From Microlunatus sp. Gsoil 973 (lineage in GTDB: Bacteria; Actinomycetota; Actinomycetes; Propionibacteriales; Propionibacteriaceae): a stretch of DNA of 64,000 nt. Position numbers and translations under genes: made by a program. Of this stretch, positions 57,938-64,000 are shown piece after piece. The stretch spans positions 186,001-250,000 of the forward strand of contig NZ_CP046122.1 of NCBI RefSeq assembly GCF_009707365.1. The letters run 5' to 3'. The notes below the pieces were generated by a model that saw nothing but the letters and a program-made list of their open reading frames with translations, was not told where the DNA came from and searched no databases. Each line of letters starts with the position of its first letter. Within the stretch, counting starts at the first letter, position 1.

Positions 57938-58477
57938 GTGACCGGACTGCAGGAGTCCGAATGGCAGGCCATCCATGAGCGCCATTCGGGGGAGCTGTGG
58001 CGATTCGTGCTCTCCTTGACCCACGATCGCTCGGTTGCCGAGGACATCGTCCAGGAGGTACTGCTGCGGGCCTGGCGCGCCGCAGAGCTTGCCGACCGCG
58101 ACGAGGCCGGTGTCCGGGCCTGGCTGTTCACCGTCGCCCGCCGGTTGGTGGTCGACCGGTGGCGCAGCGCTGCGGTCCGCAGGGAGAGTCCCGGCGAGGT
58201 ACCCGAGACGCGGTCGGCGGCGATGATCGGCGGTGCCGCCACGGCGCCGGCGGACCGCACCGACGAGGTGTTGGACCGGTGGCTGATCGCCGATGCATTG
58301 GCCGCACTCAGTTCCGACCACCGGACCGTGCTGGTCGCGGCCTACTACGAGGGGCGGACGACAGCCGACATCGCCGCCCGGTTGCAGATCGCCGAGGGAA
58401 CCGTGAAATCACGGCTGCACTACGGTCTTCGGCACCTGAAGATGATCATGCAGGAGAGGGGAGTGACCCGGTCGTGA
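57938..58477 (+). CDS. ECF RNA polymerase sigma factor (SigL/SigK-like)
   Basis: A 179-residue sigma factor. Region 2 is DIVQEVLLRAWRAAEL and VRAWLFTVARRLVVDRWR. Region 4 is LSSDHRTVLVAAYYEGRTTA followed by AEGTVKSRLHYGLRHLK. GTG 57938 follows GAGAGGAG. The stop overlaps the GTG of the anti-sigma gene (GTGA), the standard arrangement for an ECF/anti-sigma pair. It probably controls its own operon and the adjacent DUF2231 gene. Confidence 0.93.
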   Translation: MTGLQESEWQAIHERHSGELWRFVLSLTHDRSVAEDIVQEVLLRAWRAAELADRDEAGVRAWLFTVARRLVVDRWRSAAVRRESPGEVPETRSAAMIGGAATAPADRTDEVLDRWLIADALAALSSDHRTVLVAAYYEGRTTADIAARLQIAEGTVKSRLHYGLRHLKMIMQERGVTRS

Positions 58478-59157
58478 TCCAGCCCGATCCGTACGGTGAT
58501 TGGGACGCCGCCTATGTGCTCGGCGCGCTGACGGTTCAACAGCGCCACGAGTACGAGGACCATCTGGCGGGCTGCGCGGAGTGCCGCCGGTCGGTGGGCG
58601 AGCTTGCCGCGATGCCGGGACTCCTTGCCCAACTGCCGGCCGCGGAGGCGATCGCGCTGAGCGACCAGTCCACGACGCCGGTGCCCGATTCGATCCGTAA
58701 CCTGACGCCTCCGCGCGGGCTGAGCACCAGAGTCCGACTGCTGCTGGTGGCAGCCGTGGTGCTGGCCCTGGCGATCGGCGGTCTCGGCGGATTCCTGGCC
58801 CGCGGCGTCGTTGAGGCCTACCCGCGGCAGAACACGTCGCAACTGGTGGCGTTCGCCCCCGATCATCAGATCGGCATGATCGCCAACGCCAGGCTGACCT
58901 CCTCGGGAGCCCGGACCAAGATCGACGTCGACTGCATGTACGCCGTGCAGGGCGGCGGGTACGGCCATCAGGCCGAGTTCGCGCTGGAGACCGTCGACGA
59001 CCAAGGCAACCACCAGCGCACCTGGACCTGGGCGGCCGGTCCCGGCGACCACAAGCAGTGGCAGGGATGGTCGGCGACCCCGCTGCGACGGATCACCGAA
59101 CTGCAGATCGTCTACGCCGACAGCGGGTCACCGGTGATGACCGCACAGATCCACTGA
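58474..59157 (+). CDS. Anti-sigma factor with zinc-finger (ZAS) domain and one TM helix
   Basis: A 227-residue membrane protein. The N-terminal ZAS domain has the motif HxxxCxxC (HLAGCAEC), which holds the sigma factor. One membrane helix lies at about 87-110 (LLLVAAVVLALAIGGLGGFL). An extracytoplasmic C-terminal domain (about 115-227), beta-rich with one Cys, is similar in layout to mycobacterial RslA. It releases the sigma factor when oxidised or otherwise stressed. Its start is coupled to the sigma gene stop. Confidence 0.92.
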   Translation: MIQPDPYGDWDAAYVLGALTVQQRHEYEDHLAGCAECRRSVGELAAMPGLLAQLPAAEAIALSDQSTTPVPDSIRNLTPPRGLSTRVRLLLVAAVVLALAIGGLGGFLARGVVEAYPRQNTSQLVAFAPDHQIGMIANARLTSSGARTKIDVDCMYAVQGGGYGHQAEFALETVDDQGNHQRTWTWAAGPGDHKQWQGWSATPLRRITELQIVYADSGSPVMTAQIH

Positions 59158-59198
59158 ACCTCCGGCGATCACCCGCTGATCGTCGCCGCAGGTCGTGA

Positions 59199-61817
59199 TC
59201 AGGCCTGGGGCGCCAGTTCGACGGCGACGTCGAGGTCGGTGTCGGATTCGGCCCACAACACCTCGCCGGTGATCCGGCCGACCGCCCGAAGATCGGCCTC
59301 GACCTGCCGCAACCGCTCCAGGATCTCACCCTTGCCGGCGAACTCGATCCGGTTGACCTCGGTCTTCATCGACACCTTGGCGCTGGACTTCGCGCCGCGG
59401 ATCGCGATCAGGGCTTCGGCGACCGCCTCCAGCACCAGGGCGTCACCACGGCCCTCGGCGTTGGGGATCTCGTCGGGGGTCGGCCAGGTCGCGGTGTGGA
59501 TCGAACCGTCCTTCCACCAGGACCAGACCTCCTCGGTGGCGAAGGGCAGGAACGGTGCCAGCATCCGCAGCACAGCGTCCAGGGTGGTCGCCAGCGCGGC
59601 ATGGGCCGACCGGGCGCCGTCGTCACCGACCGCACCGTAGGCGCGCTCCTTGACCAGCTCGAGATAGTCGTCGCAGAACTGCCAGAAGAACCGCTCGGTG
59701 ATCTCCAGCGCACCGGTGTAGTCGTAGGCCTCGAACGCTTCCGTCGCCTGGCCGATCACCAGCTGCAGCGCCGACATCAGTGCCTGATCAACCGGCTCGG
59801 TGATCGCGGTGCCGGGCTCGGGGATTCCGTAGGACAGCACGAACTTCGACGCGTTCAACACCTTCAGCGCCAGACGCCGGCCGACCTTCATCTCGCGCTC
59901 GTCGAACGGCGAGTCCAGACCCGGCCGCGCCTTGGCGGCACGCCAGCGGACCGCGTCCGAGCCGTACCGCTCGAGAACGTCGGTCGGCACGACGACGTTG
60001 CCCTTGGACTTGCTCATCTTCTTGCGGTCCGGATCCATCACGAAGCCGCTGATCATGGAACGCTTCCAGGGCAGTGAGCCGTTCTCGTAATGGGCGCGGA
60101 TCACCCGGTCGTACAGCCAGGTCCGGATGATGTCGTGTGCCTGGGTGTTGAGGTCCATCGGGAAGGTGAGCTGGAACAGCTCCGGATCCCGTTCCCAGCC
60201 GCAGACCAGCTGCGGGGACAACGACGAGATCGCCCAGGTGTCCATCACATCCGGATCGGCGATGAAGCCCCCGGGCGCTCCGCGCTGCGCCTCGGTGTAG
60301 CCGGGCGGCAGATCGGAGCTGGGATCGGTCGGCAGGCACTCCTCGTCGGGCATGATCGGGCGGGAGTGGTCCGGCTCGCCGTTCTCGTCCAGCGGATACC
60401 ACACCGGGAACGGCACGCCGAAGTAGCGCTGCCGGGAGATCAGCCAGTCGCCGTTGAGTCCGTTGACCCAGTTGTCGTAGCGGTACTTCATGTGCTCCGG
60501 CACCCAGGCGAGCTCCTCGCCGCGCTGCAGGAACGTCTGCTTCAGGTCGGCATCCCGGCCGCCGTTGCGGAGGTACCACTGCCGGGTGGAGACGATCTCC
60601 AGCGGCTTGTCGCCCTTCTCGTAGAAGTTGGCCTTCCGCTGGGTGGGCGTCGGATCGCCGATCAGGTCACCGGCCTCCCGCAGCAGGGTGACCATCGCCT
60701 CGCGGGCACTGAAGGTGGTCTTGCCGGCCAGCTGCTCGTACGCCTGCGCCGCCTCACCCTGGGAGATCCACTCCGGGCGGTCGCGGACGATCCGGCCGTC
60801 ACGGCCGATGATCACCCGGGCCGGCAGCTGCAGTTCGCGCCACCAGGTGACGTCGGTCAGGTCGCCGAAGGTGCAGCACATCACCAGACCGGAGCCCTTG
60901 TCGGGTTCGGCGGCCGGGTGGGACTTGACGGGCAGCTCGACACCGAACACCGGGCTGGTCACGGTGCTGCCGACCAGGTGCCGGTAGCGCTCGTCGTCCG
61001 GGTGGGCGATCAGCGACACGCAGGCTGCGATCAGCTCCGGGCGGGTGGTCTCGATGATCACCGGCGCCGAACCGTCGGTCGGGTGGAACTGCACCTTGTG
61101 ATAGGCGCCCGGATAGTCGCGCGCCTCGATCTCGGCCTGGGCCACCGCGGTCTGGAAGGTGACATCCCACGAGGTCGGTGCCTCGGCGAGGTAGGCCTCG
61201 CCGCGCTCGACGTTGCGCAAGAAGGCCCGCTGGGCGATGGTGATCGCCTCGTCGGAGATCGTCGCGTACAGCGTTGACCAGTCGACGCTCAGCCCGACCC
61301 GTCGCCACAGGTCCTCGAAGACCTTCTCGTCGACAGCGGTCAACTGGTGGCAGAGATCGATGAAGTTGCGCCGGCTGATCGGCACCTGCCGCTTCGGGTC
61401 CGGTTTCTCCGGCGGGGTGAAGTTCTCCTCGTAGGGGATGCTCGGATCACACCACACCCCGTAGAAGTTCTGCACCCGCCGCTCGGTCGGCAGGCCGTTG
61501 TCGTCCCAGCCGATCGGATAGAAGACGTGCTTGCCGCGCATCCGCTGGTAGCGGGCGATCAGGTCGGTGTGGGTGTAGGAGAACACGTGCCCGACGTGCA
61601 GCGATCCGGAGACCGTCGGCGGCGGGGTGTCGATGCTGAAGACCTGCTCGCGGCGCAGTTCAGGATCGCCCGCTGGTCGCTGGAAGGCGTACGTGCCCTG
61701 TTGCTGCCAGATCTCCATCCACTTCGACTCCAGCCCCTCCAGCGCAGGGCGGTCCGGTACGTTCGGCGCGCCGGAGGTCGGAGCGTCGGTACGTGGGCCG
61801 GAATCAAGAGTCGTCAT
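59199..61817 (-). CDS. valS: Valyl-tRNA synthetase
   Basis: An 872-residue class I aminoacyl-tRNA synthetase. The HIGH-type motif appears as [19 protein letters not shown] as [15 protein letters not shown], and the editing CP1 domain has [14 protein letters not shown]. An anticodon-binding helical domain and a short C-terminal coil follow. It is an actinobacterial type with an unusual [19 protein letters not shown] segment. ATG 61817 is seven bases after TAGGAT (leaderless). The frame is open to 62855 but that part overlaps folC and is rejected. It is transcribed away from folC, whereas the two are collinear in mycobacteria. Confidence 0.96.
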   Translation of the reverse strand: MTTLDSGPRTDAPTSGAPNVPDRPALEGLESKWMEIWQQQGTYAFQRPAGDPELRREQVFSIDTPPPTVSGSLHVGHVFSYTHTDLIARYQRMRGKHVFYPIGWDDNGLPTERRVQNFYGVWCDPSIPYEENFTPPEKPDPKRQVPISRRNFIDLCHQLTAVDEKVFEDLWRRVGLSVDWSTLYATISDEAITIAQRAFLRNVERGEAYLAEAPTSWDVTFQTAVAQAEIEARDYPGAYHKVQFHPTDGSAPVIIETTRPELIAACVSLIAHPDDERYRHLVGSTVTSPVFGVELPVKSHPAAEPDKGSGLVMCCTFGDLTDVTWWRELQLPARVIIGRDGRIVRDRPEWISQGEAAQAYEQLAGKTTFSAREAMVTLLREAGDLIGDPTPTQRKANFYEKGDKPLEIVSTRQWYLRNGGRDADLKQTFLQRGEELAWVPEHMKYRYDNWVNGLNGDWLISRQRYFGVPFPVWYPLDENGEPDHSRPIMPDEECLPTDPSSDLPPGYTEAQRGAPGGFIADPDVMDTWAISSLSPQLVCGWERDPELFQLTFPMDLNTQAHDIIRTWLYDRVIRAHYENGSLPWKRSMISGFVMDPDRKKMSKSKGNVVVPTDVLERYGSDAVRWRAAKARPGLDSPFDEREMKVGRRLALKVLNASKFVLSYGIPEPGTAITEPVDQALMSALQLVIGQATEAFEAYDYTGALEITERFFWQFCDDYLELVKERAYGAVGDDGARSAHAALATTLDAVLRMLAPFLPFATEEVWSWWKDGSIHTATWPTPDEIPNAEGRGDALVLEAVAEALIAIRGAKSSAKVSMKTEVNRIEFAGKGEILERLRQVEADLRAVGRITGEVLWAESDTDLDVAVELAPQA

Positions 61818-61916
61818 AGGAGGAATCCTACGGAGGCGACCCAGCCGTCCGCACATCGATAGTGACCCCGGACCAGGGCCCGGGCCACGCGGTGCGGCCG
61901 GCGCCCCCATTCTTGC

Positions 61917-61989
61917 CGCACCGCCTGCTGCATGCCGCACCGTGTGTACAGGGTGCGGCGTGCAGCAGCTGGTGCGGGAAGGACCTGGG
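61917..61989. repeat. Inverted array of 19-bp GGTGCG repeats (site 3)
   Basis: Reverse CGCACC units at 61917 and 61936 and forward GGTGCG units at 61952 and 61971 are spaced by exactly 19 bases within each arm. The arms share a CAGCAG-type tail (CTGCTGCATGC and TGCAGCAGCT), so the centre is close to a palindrome. The array lies between the divergent valS and folC starts. A further GGTGCG is at 61891. Confidence 0.8.
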
Positions 61990-62045
61990 ACGGGGGAGCC
62001 CGCCGGGGGCCGGCAACCGGGGCGGCGCCGTAGACTCGGCCTGCG

Positions 62046-63677
62046 ATGTCTGAATCCACCTCCGCCGCTGGCCGGCACGCTCAAATCACCGCCTCGCTCC
62101 AGGCCCGCTGGCCGGAACACCGGGTGGCGCCGAGTCTGTCCCGGATCGCCGCGCTGACCGACCTGCTCGGTGACCCGCAACGGGCCTACCCGGTGATCCA
62201 TCTGACCGGCACGAACGGCAAGGGCAGTACGGCCGCCATGATCGACGCGCTGCTGCGTTCGGTCGGTCTGCGCACCGGGCGGTTCACCAGCCCGCACCTG
62301 ATGGACGTCACCGAGCGGATCCGGATCGACGGCGAGCCGGTCAGTCACGAGCGGTTCGACCAGTTGTGGACCGAGATCGAACCGTACGTACGGATCGTCG
62401 ACCAGCAACGACTCGACGGGGTCGAGATGACGTTCTTCGAGGTGATCACCGGCATGGCGTACGCGGCATTCGCGGACGCTCCGGTGGATGTCGCGATCGT
62501 CGAGGTCGGCCTGGGTGGCACCTGGGACGCCACCAATGTCGCCGATGGCAGGGTCGCCGTCGTCACACCGATCGATCTTGATCACACCCACCTGCTCGGC
62601 AGCACCGTGGAGAGGATCGCCACCGAGAAGGCGGGCATCATCAAGCCCGGAGCCACCGCTGTGCTGGCCGGGCAGCAGCCGGAAGCCGCGAAGATCCTGC
62701 TGGAACGGGCCGCTGAGGTCGGCGCAACGGTCCAGCGTGAGGGCATCGAGTTCGGCGTACTCGACCGGGTGATGGGAGTCGGCGGGCAGCAGTTGCGGTT
62801 GGACTCCGCGCAGGGCCCGATCGACGAGATCTTCCTGCCCGCCTACGGCGCCCACCAGGCACAGAACGCGGCGATCGCCCTGGCTGCCGCGGAGGCGTTC
62901 ACCGGGTTGAACGGGATCGAACCCGACGTGGTACGGGAAGGCTTCGCCGCAGTCGAGGTGCCGGGCCGCCTGGAAGTCGTCCGCCGATCACCACCGATCG
63001 TGCTGGACGCGGCACACAACCCGCACGGCGCTCGCGCAACTGCGGCGGCGATCGCGGAGTCCTTCGACTTCACACCATTGGTGGGCGTGGTCGCGATCAT
63101 GCGGGACAAGGACGCCGAGGGCCTGCTCCGGGAGTACGCCGACACGCTGACCACCGTGGTGGCCACCCAGGTTGCCTCCACCGACCGCGGCATGTCGGCG
63201 GCCGATCTCGGCGAACTGGCAGCCGGTATCTTCGGCGCGGACCGGGTGCAGGTCGAGCCGCGGATGGACGACGCGATCGAGACCGCGATCGCGCTGGCAG
63301 AGGTCGAGGGCGCCACCGCGCCGGGTGTGTTGATCACCGGTTCGGTGGTGGCCGTGGGTGAGGCGCGGACGCTGTTGGTCGGCAACCGGCCGACCGGCCG
63401 ACCCGGGGCGGCGGCCGTCACCGGTGAGGGCGTCCTCGACGCGTCCGGTACGCCGCTGGTCGAGGATGCGGCCGATCCGCAGGAGGACAAGGACTACACC
63501 TACGGCCCGGAATACGGTGCTGACCAGTTCGGTGCTGATCAGCTCGGCGACGAGTTCGGTGACGACGCCGAGGACTCCGACGGCGAGGACTTCGCCACCG
63601 AGGTGCAGGACGAGGGTGCGTACGGACCGTTGCCGGACGACGGGGACGACGACCGGCCGACGGGTGATCATCGGTGA
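62046..63677 (+). CDS. folC: Dihydrofolate synthase/folylpolyglutamate synthase
   Basis: A 543-residue Mur-ligase-type enzyme that adds glutamate to folates. The ATP loop is [19 protein letters not shown], followed by [32 protein letters not shown] and, near 315, [12 protein letters not shown]. The catalytic part ends by about residue 450. The rest is an acidic tail rich in Asp/Glu with a short [10 protein letters not shown] repeat, which is unusual for the family. TAGACT (62031-62036) is nine bases before ATG 62046. The stop overlaps the next start (GTGA). Confidence 0.95.
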   Translation: MSESTSAAGRHAQITASLQARWPEHRVAPSLSRIAALTDLLGDPQRAYPVIHLTGTNGKGSTAAMIDALLRSVGLRTGRFTSPHLMDVTERIRIDGEPVSHERFDQLWTEIEPYVRIVDQQRLDGVEMTFFEVITGMAYAAFADAPVDVAIVEVGLGGTWDATNVADGRVAVVTPIDLDHTHLLGSTVERIATEKAGIIKPGATAVLAGQQPEAAKILLERAAEVGATVQREGIEFGVLDRVMGVGGQQLRLDSAQGPIDEIFLPAYGAHQAQNAAIALAAAEAFTGLNGIEPDVVREGFAAVEVPGRLEVVRRSPPIVLDAAHNPHGARATAAAIAESFDFTPLVGVVAIMRDKDAEGLLREYADTLTTVVATQVASTDRGMSAADLGELAAGIFGADRVQVEPRMDDAIETAIALAEVEGATAPGVLITGSVVAVGEARTLLVGNRPTGRPGAAAVTGEGVLDASGTPLVEDAADPQEDKDYTYGPEYGADQFGADQLGDEFGDDAEDSDGEDFATEVQDEGAYGPLPDDGDDDRPTGDHR

Positions 63678-64000
63678 GGCTCAAGCCCGGCAACCCGATG
63701 GGGCGGGCGATGATGATCACGCTCTTCCTGCAGCTGATCGCTCTCGGCCTGGCCATTCCGGTCCTGATCAAACTGGCAGGTGTCCCCACCGGTCTGGCAC
63801 TGGCGACCGCCGGTGGGACAGCCCTGCTCTGTCTGGTCGCCGGCGGCATGTTCCGTACGCCGCTGGGCTATCCGCTCGGCTGGTTGGCCCAGCTTGCCGG
63901 GTTGGCGCTCGGCCTGATCAGCGGGGTGATGTTCGTCGTCGGGGTGATCTTCACCGGCGTCTACGTGTTCGCCTTCGTGCTGGGCAAGAAGATCGACAAC
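63674..64000 (+). CDS. DUF4233 membrane protein, cut by window end
   Basis: The start of a small actinobacterial membrane protein. About 109 residues are visible, with helices at about 15-33, 38-58 and 65-103 and the conserved ending region TGVYVFAFVLGKKID. DUF4233 follows folC and precedes ndk in many actinobacteria, so ndk is expected just beyond the window. GTG 63674 overlaps the folC stop. Confidence 0.85.
   Translation, partial: MRLKPGNPMGRAMMITLFLQLIALGLAIPVLIKLAGVPTGLALATAGGTALLCLVAGGMFRTPLGYPLGWLAQLAGLALGLISGVMFVVGVIFTGVYVFAFVLGKKIDN

Noticed and set aside
59199-62855. A 1218-residue frame suggesting valS has a 340-aa N-terminal extension
   Set aside because: The extension overlaps folC on the opposite strand and repeat site 3; the conserved ValS sequence begins after ATG 61817, which has a leaderless promoter.

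Overview
The window is very G+C-rich DNA with strong third-position G/C bias, GTG/TTG starts, many leaderless-type promoters (TANNNT six or seven bases before the start codon) and two clpP genes in tandem ahead of clpX. It also carries DUF4233 directly after folC, a pairing typical of Actinomycetota. I infer a soil-type actinobacterium, plausibly Propionibacteriales (Microlunatus/Friedmanniella-like); the genus is a guess.

Layout. 0-14 kb: a DNA-repair and accessory stretch: nei-type glycosylase (frameshifted), an unknown 535-aa protein, DNA polymerase IV with a DUF503 gene, an MFS exporter, a DAO-family oxidoreductase, an operon of RibD_C reductase, YCII protein and ECF42-type sigma factor, tRNA-Pro(UGG), tRNA-Gly(UCC), small membrane and zinc-ligand proteins, a broken RibD_C gene, and the isolated P-loop half of a MnmH/SelU-like protein.

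13.9-38.1 kb: one minus-strand run of five giant genes (about 1313, 2877, 1080, 2081 and 612 aa) without signal peptides. They comprise an amidase_3 fusion, a DUF6603 protein with an embedded lipase-like GxSxG segment, and three very large conserved-looking proteins of unknown function. This is the best candidate for an undescribed system. 38.3-46.5 kb: a secreted GH76 glycosidase, a membrane protein, then the housekeeping block tig, GNAT, glutathione peroxidase, clpP1, clpP2, clpX. 46.8-56.8 kb: a carbohydrate island with LplB/YtcP-type permeases, a lipoprotein binding protein, DUF2264, a hexapeptide acyltransferase fused to a helical-toroid-like domain, a methyltransferase and two AraC regulators. 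56.9-64 kb: DUF2000, DUF2231, an ECF sigma/anti-sigma pair, valS, folC and the start of a DUF4233 gene.

The gene order nei, tig, clpP1, clpP2, clpX, valS, folC, DUF4233 matches the conserved actinobacterial block seen in Mycobacterium tuberculosis (Rv2464c to Rv2446c). The giant cluster and the sugar island look like insertions into it.

Two sequence-level signatures stand out. A 19-base-period GGTGCG repeat, always arranged as inverted arrays, occurs in three intergenic regions. The palindrome TGATCA is strongly over-represented, but about threefold less frequent in the giant cluster. Seven genes are broken by single-base indels, six of them in short G/C runs, and all are restored by one-base corrections. 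This points to uncorrected sequencing errors rather than true pseudogenes.
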